DNA from: Fragum whitleyi
Taxonomy: Eukaryota > Mollusca > Bivalvia > Cardiida > Cardiidae
Direction of reading: 5' to 3'
Length of the DNA: 64,000 nt
Assembly (NCBI GenBank): GCA_948146395.1
Contig: OX411547.1
Location: forward strand, 59,729,566 to 59,793,565
Positions within the stretch are counted from its first letter, which is position 1; the number at the start of each line of letters is the position of its first letter. The notes below the pieces were generated by a model that was not told the origin of the DNA, made no database searches, and worked only from the letters and a program-made list of their open reading frames with translations. Positions 11,433 to 26,400 of this stretch are shown here, piece by piece. The translations under genes and the position numbers were made by a program.

Positions 11433-14400
11433 TTTCTTCTTCTTCCTCTTCTTTTCATTTTCATTATCATTATTATTAATATTATTTCATATTCAACAAC
11501 AGTCATAAATGCTTAACTCCTTGAAAAATTGTAATTTAAATACTTATTTTTTCTCGATTTTCAAAATTGTGTTCAGTAGATTCGCGAAAATTTAAACCTG
11601 AAAATATAACTGTTACAATTCCTTTCTTGAAACTATTGGGCGTTTTCTAAATAGCCTCGAAAGTTCACATTATGTGCGATCGTACTCTTATGTTTCATGA
11701 TTGAAAAGAAGTAATTATTTACTTCCCTGGACAGCCTTTGACCTTGTGGCGAAATAGGTCGTTAGCGTTCAATAATGTATGTACTTTCTTCCGTACATAA
11801 TTTTGATATTTTCCTAAAAAGGACTTTCCCAAATATACATATGTGACTTGTCATTTAAGAAGGACCGTCTGGTCCTGCGTTCAGGATGACAAAACGGTGC
11901 AAACTGTTTGGAAATTATATATAATTTGCAAACAGTTTGCACAGTTTTGTCACCTTGAACGGAACTCCGGTGGGATTCTGTTTTTATAGAGATTTGGTTC
12001 AAAGAAATATCAATCGCATTTTGAAAAAAAAAAGAAAATATAGAGTAGGGTAGAATGGTCATTCTAGATTTAGATCATGAGTCAAGTGACCCTAATCAGA
12101 CTGCGATCGACACTTTACGCACTACACAGATGCCCCCTAACGGGTCAAAAATAAGATACAGTTAACAACATCGTGAAATTGACACGGTGAATGACATTAG
12201 AATGAATTTCAAAAAAAAAAAAAAAATAAATAAATAAATAAATAACGATTGTGTGGAGCGAGTTTTTATTGAAATCAAGATGAACAAAATTAGCGATATT
12301 TATTACCTTTCTTTAATTAAATATGAATACAGATTCTATAAAAAGCTTTCACGCATCCATCAAACGCTTACAAAATTTCAACTTTTTCAGTGAAATCGTG
12401 GGTTTTATCTACCGTTTTTTTTTTATTTTGAATGGCGTTTTCGATCTTTTGATTTTTAACGATTTTTCAGCGTTTTTTAAATGGTTTGAGTGAGTGTTTT
12501 GAATGAATAAATGGAGCGCTAAGTGAGCAATTTAGAATGGTTTTGATCGGAGTGAGAATCAAATTCATGATGCTCTTAACTGTAGGAAAATATTTCTAGA
12601 AAATCATAACATCTCATTTCAGATACTGTTTTTTGGAATAAACGTGACCCGTCGCACGAAAAGGTACCATCTGGGAAAATTTATTTAAGAATATTTGAAA
12701 AGGAGATTGGGTACAGTATGGGTCAAACTGAGGTCATATTTCTATATTCCTTATATAGGATTGTAGAAAAGTCATTGCAGATTAAGAAAATCAGCGAAAT
12801 GCGAAAAGGATCGTTCCTAATCAGCCTATGCAGTCCGCGCTGTCAGACGAGGGTCGATATATTTCGCTTCACCAAGTTGGTCTTTTTTCGCGTGACGGGT
12901 CATATATTTAAAAAAAAAAAAAAAAAAAACGTGTGTGCCAAGGAATAACTTAGGCTTCATCCGCATAGTGTGTTTTTGAAGTTAAATAAGGCCCCAGCAT
13001 ATCTTTAGGCATTGAGACAATGTTTTAATTACACGATTTTGTCGTCTAGGGAGCTCAATGTTTTGCACCTTTCGCTCATGTCAACTTGTTGGAAATGTCA
13101 CGCACGGTCTCAAATGTAAGTGAATTTTCATTATTGGTCTGGACAAGATCCTTCGGCTGTTTAGAAGAATAAGACTACGTTAATCTTCATTCACACATAT
13201 ATACACATTATTTCGACAACGAATTATTAGGCCCGTTTTACTAAACTCCTTCGACAAAATTACAAACCGTACATGGTGTTTTCCTTCAATGTTATATTCT
13301 TCCTTGCAAAATCTCATTTGAATCGTCTTCAGAAGACGATTCCAATGCGATGATGCAACCAATAACTCGGCCCTAATTTAGCAACTACCGAAGAAGTAAC
13401 TTTAATTTTTGACTTACGCAAAAAATGATCGTAGGGGATGTTTGGTAAAACAGGCCCCTACAATAAACGTGAATATCACCGTTCATTACATCGCGAAACT
13501 GAAACCCGTCTCGGTCAAAACCATTCCAAATCTCTCGATCTGCCATTATTGGCCTGAGTAAATCCTTCATCTGAGGTGCGTTCGTTAGAGCGAGGTTCTA
13601 AAGAATCTTATTAAGACTTTAAAGATAAAGCGTTTGGTAGAGCGAGATTTTTAAGCCGCTTAATAAGAATCTTAAGTTATCGCAATGAGGAAACGAAGAT
13701 GGTTTTGAATTGGTTTTAAAAGAGTAGTCATGACGACGTCGAATATTTTCACCCAAAACACCGAAAATCGTTCATTACGACGTCTTTAAAATCTCATTTA
13801 AATGGATTTTTCATCTTGCTCTAACGAACGCACCTCCGTTTAGAAAATCAATGCCGGATCAAGGATTTCTGTTGAGGGGGTTCGAGCATATTAATACTGC
13901 ATAGTTTGAAGGGACGCAAGTTTTGCGAGTCTGAAATTCACAAATAAATTTCCAGGACTCTCTAAATCATCCGAGTAAGTCCGTTGAACCTTGGTGAAAT
14001 CAACTTCAGAAAACAATTGAAGACTGTTTTAAACAGTCTTCAATTCTTTTCAGAAGTTGCGCCACCTAAGGTACATTTATCCAATACATTGCGTAGCAAA
14101 TCTAAGGAATATTTCAGAATTTGCTCAACATTTGAGCAGGGACTCCGAATCATTATAAGAGGACCCTTATGAGCATTACTATTGAGCCTTTGGAACCCTT
14201 TTTGTTGATGTCGCACAATAATCATGGGGAACTTTTATCCAATTTCACATGTACATGAAATGAAATGACCTCAGAGGGTGTTCGTTCGAACCCCTCGAAC
14301 ACACTCTGGATCCACCACTGAAAAAAAAAAAAAAAAAAAAAAACAAGAAAAGGAATTCGTTTCTATCACATCAATTATTTTCGGACATATTGTTCACCTC

Positions 14401-17400
14401 TATACACGTGTTTTTGTAATGAGAATTTTCTCCTTATGCCACAATATCTTCTATTAAAAAAATCAGAAATCATATGATGGTTTGTTTTCAAGTTGCGCCA
14501 GTTTTCAATCTGCATGCAATTAATCCACATTTCTTGTAATTTTTAGTTTCATCGGACGTAAGCCTTATAAAAATTTTCGATAAAGTTAACGCATTCCTGG
14601 GACAACCCTCGTATACTTTCAATTTCAATAGGTCTAATTAGAAAAAAAAAAACGAATGGAAGTGGTAAAAAGACCCACAGCAGAGAGCATATAGTTAGAA
14701 TTGTATTTAAATGAATGCCTTATCTCTGACTGAATGAGGTAGTATGTCTCCGTCTTTGAAAAGAAGTATTGGCGCGTAAATGCATTTGAAAAGAGGTTAT
14801 TAATTTCTTAGAATCATGTCCATTCAGCCCTGTTTTCGTTTTCTTCTTTATATGCAATAAAGCTATTAACCGTTATTCACGTCAATTTCTTATGTCCTAC
14901 AAAAAGACCCAACATACACGCGACGATACAGTTAATAACATCGTGAAATTGACAAAGTAGATGACTTTGGAATGATTTTGGATTGGAATTGAACGAGTGC
15001 GATGAGTGGGTTTTGAGTGACATTAAAGGGAGGGTATTCTAACATCGCAAACTTTGATCAGGATGAACAAAATTAGTGACATTTATTACCTCCCCTTAAT
15101 AAAATATGCATAAAAAAGTTTCTTCAATGACCAGTCGGACGCTTGTAAATTCAATTATTCGGTTAAATTGTCGATTTTTTCTAGCTACATTTATTTTGAA
15201 TTTACTTGACGATCTTATATTCTTTAAGTGAATTTGGAGCGTTTTTGAACGGTTGGAGTGAGCGTTTGGAATGAATGAATGAATGAATGAATGAATGAAT
15301 GAATGAATGAAGCGCTGAGTGAGCTATTTGGAATGGTTTTGACGAGATGAATGTCAATTTCACGATGTTATTAACTGTTATGTTCTATGTTAATGGTCTA
15401 GTGACACTGTTTTACATCAATGGTCGTTGTTGCGGCTGAAAGTCATCTTTAGTCTTATTTAGGGTTTGGGGGTTGAAGACGACATAGTTTCTTTTTATCT
15501 TTACATTGTAATATTCTTTAAATATTTTGGTTTTTTTTATTATAACATAACGATGAAACACTTGGCAATTATTTCTATTATGTTATTTTACTGGTCATTA
15601 CGGTTATTAAAACGCGTTATTAATTAAGTAGTGTTTTTTTTTTTTCATGAAATGCAGTACTTTTGCCTCCCTTTTGTGGGTTCATTATTCGCTCTTTTTG
15701 CTGTGAGAAAAACCTAAAACCTAAATTCATTCACAAGACCTAAAAAATACCTCATTTTTAACATTATTATTCATACATTTACAGAGCAAATTTTATTCTA
15801 AGAAATATTACTCATTAAATAAGCAAAGAAGTAAAGAAGAAATACACCATAGGAAATGACAAAGTTTAGCAATTTACAAACTTTGGCATTTTCAATGCTG
15901 TGTTTCTGAGTGCGATATGTCATGATAAAATCACTACTTAAATAATAGCACGATCCAAATTTAAAAGAAAAATCTAGTTCACCATGATATCAAACCAATA
16001 AAGATTTCATCTAATCATAGCGTTTTTAACACAACCTAAGAAGAGAAATGAAATTTACACACTTATCACATTGGCTGATCTCTACATTCAATCAGGGTCT
16101 CTCCAGTATATATATTTAGGTTCCGTGATTCAATTTGTAAGTAAAATTTTAAAAGAAGATACGAGAGATTGGAAAGTTAAGAGGTGGTATAGAGAGAAGA
16201 GTTTGAGATAGGAAGGAGGTATCAATCGGAAGAGGGGCGGATAAAGTCAGAGTAGAGTGTGAGAGGATAGAGCTGAGTGGAGTGAAAAGGGAGATGGGTT
16301 GACTTGGCGTTTGACCGGTGAGGATTTCGTCCCATTCAGTGACTCCCAGCGACAAATGATACCACCTTTACCTGCCCTATGTTCAGGCTGACAAAACGGT
16401 GCGAACAGTTTTCCAATTTTACACCGCTTTGCACGCAGGTGTACGTGCAAAGCGGGGGAAATGTCGAAAATGATCGCACCGTTTTGTCAGCCTGGACGCT
16501 GGGCTGTCCTTTAACAATTTTCGAGTAACAAAATGATCTAGATCAACATTCATTTTCTAGGATTGTTCATTCCCACCGTGTCTGCCTACAACGAAACTGT
16601 ATGTTCATTCAACCAAATATATTGTCATGAACAAGCCCTGTGTGAGCCCACAGTAGACGAAACAGCCGTCCCGAACTGGCTGTGTAGGTGCAAGAGTGGG
16701 CTTATCGGTGATGGTCTAAAGGGAGAGAATAATACCGGTTGCAATGGAGGTACGTCAGAGTGATCTCCCTTATATCATAAAAGGCGGGAAATTTTCGAAA
16801 CGGCGTTACACATCGGATAGGGTGAAAAATCACATTATTAGATCTAGATCTATCTTCGTTTACATGGTGAAAGATTTTACAAAATTGATAATTATCTTTA
16901 TTTGTCTAAATACTTATTTACTTGTAAACTTTACCCTTGTAATAATGTGTTAAACTTGTTAATCAAGCTAGATCTAGTTCCCCTTTTATACAATGTTTTC
17001 TCAGGTGTACCATATTTCCGTGAATGTTAATTAGAACTCTCGTTTTTAAAATCAAGAGGAGATCTTTTTTCGAACTTGTCATTTTAATACGCCGGAAGGG
17101 TCGTATTATGTTATCGTCTGTCTGTCTGTCCGTCTGTCTGTCCGTAAGCAAATTCGTGTCCGGTCCATAACTTTCAAACTATTAAGCCTATGGTCTTGAA
17201 ACTTCACAGCTGTATAGATCTCATAGCTAAGGTGTGCAGAGCGCAAGAGCCACAACTCTACCATTTGTAATTTTAGTACATGTATTGCCTTTTGTTTGAT
17301 TCAGTTAGCAAATTCTTGTCTGGTCCATAACTTTGAAACAATAAGGCCTATTGTCTTGAAACTTCACAGTTGTATAGATATCATAGCCAGGGTATGCAGA

Positions 17401-20400
17401 GCATAAGAACCACAACTCTACCATTTGTAATTTTTGAGTTATTGCCCTTTGTTTGATTCAGTTTGCAAATTTGTGTCTGGTCCATAACTTTCAAAATACA
17501 AGGACTACGATGTTGAAACTTCACATGTATGTAGAACTCATAGCTAGGGTGTTTGAAAAATACATCCTAAGGATGAAATAAAAAGTTCAAAACATCACCC
17601 ATTTATTTCTGAGGCTTGGGCGTATAATGCCACGCCCAGCGTTGCTCTTGTTAATACATCATGCAATTGTTAAAGTAGCCTGAAAATTCAAGGTGAAATC
17701 ATCCTTTTTTACAAAGTAATTTGAACATTCATAAAACACCTAGATCTATTAAAATCCACAGTGCTCATACTCCCATTAATCTTAAATTAAACAGTCCCTT
17801 AAACATTACTTGAGCTTTTTATTGCTTCAAAATTTACGTCATTAGACACATAATCATTTCTCATTGTGGTTTACATGTAACCAATACCATGGGTTATATT
17901 TTAAGATTTGTAGTTTCCTAACACAACACAGGTACTTAGAAATAAGGAATTATAGAGAATTTTTGAGTTTTACCAATTTTGTGTTATTTATGGTAACCTA
18001 AAAATAATTTCTTACATAGATGTTCATTATTCTAGATCTTTTATCAATCTATAGTGAAAGCATTACTAGAATGACAGTAAGAACTCTAATTGACAATTCA
18101 TGGTCACTCATGGAAATAGGGTACAACAGGAAAATAAAGTGTTATAAAAACTTGTTAACTGAGTAAGTTCCCCTTTTACAACAATGTTTTCTCAAGGATA
18201 GAATAAGATGTAAAGGTAGGAAAAGGCTAAAATGATAAAATTTCTTGACTTTCTTTTGCAGAGGAGTTATGTAAATTTTCCAAAGACTGTCATGCCCGGG
18301 CTCATTGTAATGGCGAGAAGAAATGTGTGTGTAATGATGGTTACCATGGTGATGGATGGGTCAATTGTACAGGTAATTAAGGATACCATTGGTTTTTTAT
18401 TGCATTTTCAACTTTTTGAAGAGGGGTTCTTCAAAATGTGTCTAACCTCCACTTGAAGATTTTACCACCGTTTTTCCCAAGCGTCCTTATATATTTCAAT
18501 GCCTGGATAAATAGTGAGAGGTACATGCTTTAGAACGACTTTTATTATCACCAGATTTCAGAAGCAGTTCAAGGTTACATTCACCATCAAGTCATTTTTC
18601 TTCTTAACTCTTGTCATGCTGAACCCGGAATATTCCTGATTTGGCAGGAGCTATAGACAAACATCAGCCTGCACATATGTGCAGTCTGATGTTAGTCTAC
18701 ATCACCTGTTTCTGACTTTCAAACCAGAATTGTCAGTAGATTTAGTTTTTCAAATAAAAAATGACCTCCAATTGGTACTTTCAGTGCTTTTTGCCCTTTG
18801 ATTTTGATGAAAATCTTTAGCCCAAATTTTTTCAGCATGACAAGGGTTAACTTAAATAGGTATTTTTTCTTGAAGAAGAAGTTTGTGCTATTTTTATGAT
18901 TAATTGATGAAGAATAAAGCCTGGCCTGTTCTGAAGTTAGTACAATTTTGACATGTATATTTTCTCCCCTTTGAATGCACAGGTATGAATTATCTAGGTT
19001 CTGCATTTGTTAATGGTGTATCTCCCATTACGCATATAAGTTTTAATAGTTTAATAAAAGAAAATAATAAAAGTAAGATTCAAGCATCATTTTAATGAAT
19101 AAATGATGAATAACTACATCTAAGGGTCACATCGGTGATCAAATTTATATAAATATGAAAGTTACCAAATTTTGAAGAAAGTGAATCAATATAATACAAA
19201 ATTAAGCTGTAATTTGGCTACAAGTGGGAAAAAGAGTCTTTTTGAATAGGGTAGTAGCCTTTAACAGGCCCCCAATAAAAGAATGAGAAAAGGCCCTGAG
19301 TGAATTTTTTTTTCTTTTTTCAAAATCCAGGACAGACGTTTCATAGTATCCAGGTCCTGCAGCCTTCCTTGCAGTGCTTTTGTTTTATTTGTTACAACAT
19401 TCAAACTTACAACATTTTTTATTTATATTTGTAAGATATCAATGAGTGTACCAGTCATATTGACTACCCTTGCCACAAGTACGCTGACTGTGAAAATACA
19501 GACGGAGGATATGAATGCACTTGCAACGAGACCAAGGGATTCAGAGGAAATGGAACATATTGCGAACGTATGTATCTGCGAACATATGTAAAGATAATGT
19601 ATTATAAGCCTTTATTTTGAGTTGACCAGCTGATTGCTTATTGCTGACCTATGACATTCCAGATATCATTTGACCTCAGATAGTCGCCAACATAGCAATA
19701 AGGTAGGGTAGCAAACTCAAAATCTTCAATCATGTGGTTTGTGTGTCTCGATCCTTGATCCTTGTCTCGAGCGGCACATAATCTTTCTGATTGGTAGATA
19801 ATCAAAACCCCAAGTGAGATAGCAGTTGGAGGATAGTAACTATAAATGTTAAAAACAGTGATTAATTAACCAATTCAAACAACAATTCATGATCTCAGAT
19901 ATTGAAGTGCAATTTTATAAGCTTGTTGTGTGTGTATGTACAGGGTTTTAAGGTACAAAGCTCTGGTGTCAAAAACAGCTCAATTTTGAATCTTCTCCTC
20001 CCAAACCATTAATCCTGTGTCATTCATTTTATGATCGTGTAATTCGAATTGGAATATTTCCTTGGAATGACAGATTTTTTTGGGCATGCCTGCTTGTGGT
20101 GAGCAAGTCAGTGTATGTGCATTAATGAGCTAGTGTTTACATAAGTCTGTCCTGATTTGTCTTGACCATTATACACTTTTGGATGTATTCTTGAATTCTT
20201 AGCATATTTCCATGGCCAGGGTCCAAAGAATCCACTCGTCCGCTCGTATTTACGTGTAAGAAATCATGGATGACAAGTGGAAATCCTAAGTGGGTTGTCC
20301 ACCAAGACGAGTGAAGAGTGATATTAGTGGCACTTAATTACAATGCCTAGTGTCTGGGTAAATACGGATAAAAGAAAGAAAAGGGGCTCTAAACAAATTA

Positions 20401-23400
20401 AATGACAATAGAAGTTCGCAAGAGCTCGAATTGTAGACAGTCATGTACTTTGATCTCTAAAAATAAACTTCCGGTATTGGCATGATATAACCCGGTACCC
20501 GAACATCGTAATTGTTTAGCGATCTCCAAAACCAGGAACATTTCGAGAATTCAACGGGTTTTCATGTGTTTTGTTTATATCTACTACTTCTTTAGTGGTA
20601 TATAGACACGATCATCAAATTGAACATGAAAAAGCCACAATATCGTAGGTTGAAAAATAAATCATTTTCCTTTTCCGAATCTTTTTACCGGTATTTAAAC
20701 TCCGAATTAAAAGTTATTTTGACATCATAAATTTTGCCTTTTTGTTTCATCTGCACTCTAAAATGACATCTTCAGATATAAGTAAGTTTTTTAAAAGTTC
20801 ATTGGCCAATCATAGGGCGAGTGACATTCAAACCAGGACGAGTAACTTTTTCAAGTGACTTGCCCTGCAGGATGAGTGCCTTTTTCTGAATTCTTTGGAC
20901 CCTGATGGCTCGGCGCAAAACAGTTGTAACTGCCTATATGTTCTCCACCATGAGGGGATGCCCCATTTGAAACAAATTTTCAGATAGCTTCAAGTCATTG
21001 CCACAGCTCAAGATTAAGATTTAAACTTGACCTTGTCTAAGGTACATCTCATATATAAATGGATAGAACTTGGCAAAATTGCTCTCTACCATAAGTAACA
21101 TAATACTTTCAATCTGGAAGTTGTGGGTTCGATCCCCGGTGGCGGCAAATATCCTTTCAACTGTTTGTTTCTCACCAATGGGTAGATAATCGTAAACCTA
21201 TGTGAGATAGCAGTCGGGGCTAGGAAAGGGTGTTGTTGAAATTGTTGAAAGCGGCGTAAAACCCATTCAAACAAACAAACTACCATAAGTAGAATTGCCA
21301 TTAGAAAGAAATGTTCAGATAAGGCCAAGATAAAGGTCAAATCTCAAGGTTCAATATAAAAATCAATAGTCAAACATTTGCTGGCTCCCAGGGTCTAGAT
21401 AAGAGATAGTAAAGCCAGTCTAAAGACTTTATTTCTAAATGAATCCCTATATTGTGGGTACTCATTTGAATCCTCTTGATGAGATGTTTAAAATGAGTAC
21501 CAACAACTCAGGGATTAAGTTAAGAATAATGAAATATTTGAAATCTGAAAACCAAAATAACCCCTCTATCTCGTTAGCTCTCGGCTAAACAGCAGATGTC
21601 CTAGAACAACTTTTAAGTTTTGTAATGATAATAGATAAATTGTTACAAAAAATCTTATTAGAAAAATATTTCAGTGGGATGTAAGAGATTTAGAATTAAA
21701 TTAAATCCGCATTTTTAATTACATGAATTTTTGTTTTATTCCAGATAAATGTACCATGGACAGTGAATGTCATGAAACACAAGTGTGTATTGCTGAAGTT
21801 TGTATGTGTAAATCTGGTTATAAAGAAGATCCAGATGAAATAGGCTGTATTGGTAAGTCAAAAAATATGGTATATACCTGTCACTAGTTATAGTAGAGTG
21901 AATGTCACAAGACATAAGTGTGTATTGCTGAAGTTTGTATGTGTAGGGTTATAAAGAAGATCCAGATGAAATAGGCTGTATAGGTAAGTAAACCATATGG
22001 TATATACCTACCACTAGTTACAGTAGGGTGAATGTCATGAAACACAAGTGTGTATTGCTGAAGTGTGTATGTGTAAGTCTGGCTATAAGGAAGATCCAGA
22101 TGAAATAGGCTGCATTGGTAAGTCAAAAATACGGTATACACCTGCCACTTGTTACAGTAGAGTGAATGTCACAAGATATCAATAATGTGAACACGGATGA
22201 CAAAATTGAGGGGTCAGCGCAACACTATTGTAAGTGCCTATACATTTATAGGCACTTACAATAGTTTTGCGCTGACCCCTCGAAATATTGAATATTGAAT
22301 ACAGCTTGGATAAAAATTTTTGGTCACCTAAATATGAACAGTGTATTGCTGAAAATTGTGTGTGCAAGACTGGCTATTTACAAGATCCTGCAGAAATATA
22401 TGCTGTATAAGTCAGTCTAGGGTTTGGTGATTTATTCCTGCCACTTTATAAACAAGAGAAAATGTCCAAAGACATTTATAACAGTGTGTATTGTGGGTGT
22501 TTGTATGTGTAAATCTGGTTATAAAGGAGATCCAGATGAAATAGGCTGTATTGGTAAGTCAACAATATGGTATACACCCATAGGCGTGTATATATTTATA
22601 GGCACTTAGAATAGTGTTGCCCTGACCCCTCAAAATATTGTATCTACAGCTTTGATATATATTTTTTGGTCACCTAAATATGAACAGTGTATTGCTCAAA
22701 AATTGTGTGTGCAAGACCAGCTATTTAAAAGACCCTGCAGAAATTTATGCTGTATTAGTTTATATTCCTGCTACTTGATATACAAGAGAAAATGTCACAA
22801 CAAAAAACAGTGTCTTGCTGAAGTTTGTATGTGTTAGGAAGATCCAGCAGGAATAGGCTGTATTGGTAAGTCAAATGTATAGTGAGCTGTTTTTGCCACT
22901 AGACTCAGAATAGTAAATGTTACAAGGTACAGCAGATGAATATTGCTGAAGCAGGGATCCACAATAATTGTTTTTCAATAGAAATATGTAGGAACTACTG
23001 CCTGTTACTGTTTGGATCCCTCTAGATTAACAGATTATCCATTTTCATTGCATGAATTATTTTCCCCTGATATCTTTGAAAAATTTATCATGAGAGAAAG
23101 AAATCATCAAATGTCATGTAAACATGTGAATATGCATTTCTTGTTTGATTTAAGAATCAATTGAAGTTAAATGGTCAAAGCAATTTTACTTCCAAATTTA
23201 TTATTAAAAATTTTGTAATGTCTAAGTTTTGAAGCCTCTCCATTTTTTTTGGAAAAGCTGGATTTAGGAGAACAAGAGATTACATGTTTTGATAAGCTAC
23301 CGGTTATTATGCCAAGATCCTTCTGTAGAAAAATAAAGATTATCATGTATTAAGAGAGTAAAATATTGAATTATTTTAAGCTAATAGTTTCAAAAGCAGG

Positions 23401-26400
23401 GTCACACAAACAAACACAATTTATATGTAATGACAACCTCTATGTCTTTTTAAATTTTAACATGCGGTGCTTGCCTACATGCCTTCATACAAACAATTAT
23501 AAAATGGACAATTTTCAATATTTTAAATGTTATTTGATAAGATGTGAAACAACAAAAAATTTCACTCAAATGTGCTAACTCTAGGCATATTTATACGAGG
23601 TGTCCATGTATTTATTGATCAACCCTTGTATGGTGATTTATTGTATGTGCCTTTCATTTGAGGGATGAAGAGAGATTTTTGTTTATTTCATTGAGGTATG
23701 AAACTAAAAACTTAATCACTCTGTATAAAATCACGAAGCGGATTCATACATGAGTGTGATTAAGTTTCATTCCTCTATGCAATCAATGAATCTATCATCT
23801 TAATATCTTATGATTTAATATCATGAAGGCAAAATGTGAGGATTTGTCAAAATTGGGGCAATTTTCTTTTGGGACTAGATATACTTTTTAAAGAATTCGA
23901 AGCTTACAAAATAGCTGTGTGATCAAAATTAATTTCATTGAGAAATAAAAGTAATTTTTCAGTCAATCAGAATGGTCAATACGTGAAATCTGATGGAATG
24001 AACTATAATTTAATTATATTGATATAGCCATTTACAATAGTTTTGCAGTGAGCCCTAGATACTACATTGTAAAATAGGCCAGCCAGTGCTGCCCATCAAG
24101 TCTCCATTACATGGTAACAGCTGTAGGACCAATCCTGGCTAGACATGTTAATCATGCAATAATGGCACTATTTGATTCAATTGAATTTATATGTTTGTGC
24201 TTTGTAAGTTTTGTTGCAAATAAAATATGTTCATACCAAAAGCAAAGCAAGGTGTTAAGACTGAAAACAGACTATACATGTGTACAATCTGATCTGTGTC
24301 TGATCTGTGTCTTAAGTTCCTTCAAAAGCTGTAATATTGTGGGTTCAGCATGACAGGACATAATGTTGTAGCGAAATTTTTTGAAAAATCAGTAATAATA
24401 CACTCCTAAAGTATGTTTGGGGGGTATATAGGACTTAGCTTGATGGTTGGTCTGTCTTGCATTTTCTTGTCCGCTAAATTTCTCAGCAACTAATGGGTAG
24501 ATTTCCTTGAAACTTGACAGATTTGATCAGTATTGGGCAGAGATGTGCAAGTGAAATTTTGGTAATGTTCCATTGACTGTTGACAGAGTTAAGGACCTTT
24601 GATGGAAAATGGCTTTTGATTATTGAGAAGCACCTGTAAGGGGGTATTAGCCTGCTTTGCGATTGTCAAGTTTTTGATAATATATTTTATTATTTCAGAT
24701 ATTGATGAATGCAATGAGGGAGAATATCCATGTGATGCAAATGCAACCTGCAAAAATACTGAGGGATCTGTGGAATGTAAATGCAACAATGGTTACAGAG
24801 GGAGTGGTGAAACTTGTTATAGTAAGTTATGTAATAAAGATTATAGAGGGAGTGACGATACTTGTTACAGTAAGTTACGTGATAATGGTGATGGAGATAA
24901 TGAAAAACTTGTTATAGAAAGTTAAATGATAATGGTTAGAGATAATGATAAACTTGTTACAGTTAGTTAAGTGATAATGGTTTTAGAGATAATGATAAAC
25001 TTGTTATAGTAAGTTAGGTGATAATGAAAATAGAGATAATGATAAACATGTTATAACTTTAGTTACTTGATAATGGTTATAGAGATAATGACAAACTTGT
25101 TACAGTAACTTATGTCAGGGGTGTGTCATTCCCTTGCATAACTTTTCTGACATGAGTTTTTCTACCTATGGACAAGTACTTTTTCCTGTGCTACTTGTCC
25201 ATGGACTGGTAAATACTAGGACAAATATCAGAATGGTCCTAGATCATAGAGATTGGATATCTAACTGTTAATATAAAAAAAGTTGAAAACATTGCTTTTA
25301 ATGAAGGAAATGCTGGAGTCTAGAATTTATACTTTAAACAAAACAATGTTTCCTCACAATTGATTGGTTTAATATTTTTGAAGACAAGTTCTTTTTGATC
25401 CAGGACTAGTAGAAAAATCATCTTTTACATGTCTGAGGACAAGTTGAGAAATTATGTATTTCCACACCCCTGCTTTTGTAATGATTGTTAAAGAGGTGAA
25501 ATAGAAAATGTCCATGTGATACAAATGCTACCTACAAAAATACAGAATGGTCTGTGGAATGTGAGGGTAATAATGGATTTCAGACAGAACTGTGAAACTT
25601 GTTGTAGTAGTAAAGGTTATACAAGGAGTGATGAAACATTTTGTAGTAAGTAATGAAATACTGGTTAGAGAGGGAGCAGTGAAACACTTTACAGTTATGA
25701 ATATAATTCTGATTATAGAGGCAGCAGCAAAATATTTTACAGTAAGTAATGTGATAATGGTTGTAGAAGGAGTGGTGAAACATTTTACAGTAAGTAATGT
25801 TATAATGGTTGTAGAAGGAGCCGTGAAACATTTTACAGTAAGTAATGTTATAATGGTTAAAGAAGGAGTGGTGAAACACATACAGTAAGTAATGTTATAA
25901 TGGTTATAGAAGGAGTGGTGAAACATTTTACTGTAAGTAATGTTATAATGGTTAAAGAAGGAGTGGTGAAACATTTACAGTAAGTAATGTTATAATGGTT
26001 ATAGAAGGAGTGGTGAAACATTTACAGTAAGTAATGTTATAATGGTTATAGAAGGAGTGGTGAAACATTTACAGTAAGTAATGTTATAATGGTTAAAGAA
26101 GGAGTGGTGAAACATTTACAGTAAGTAATGTTATAATGGTTAAAGAAGGAGTGGTGAAACATTTACAGTAAGTAATGTTATAATGGTAATAGAAGGAGCA
26201 GTAAAACATTTTATAGTAAGTAATACAATACTGGTTATAGAGGGAGCAGCAAAACATTTTACAGTAAGTAATGTTATAATGGTTGTAGAAGGAGCAGTGA
26301 AACATTTACAGTAAGTAATGTGATAATGGTTATAGAAGGAGTGGTGAAACATTTAACTGTAAGTAATGTTATAATGGTTATAGAAGGAGCAGTAAAACAT

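Noticed and set aside
11283..11516. Poly-Leu and poly-Arg reading frames
   Set aside because: They come from a CTT/AAG microsatellite.
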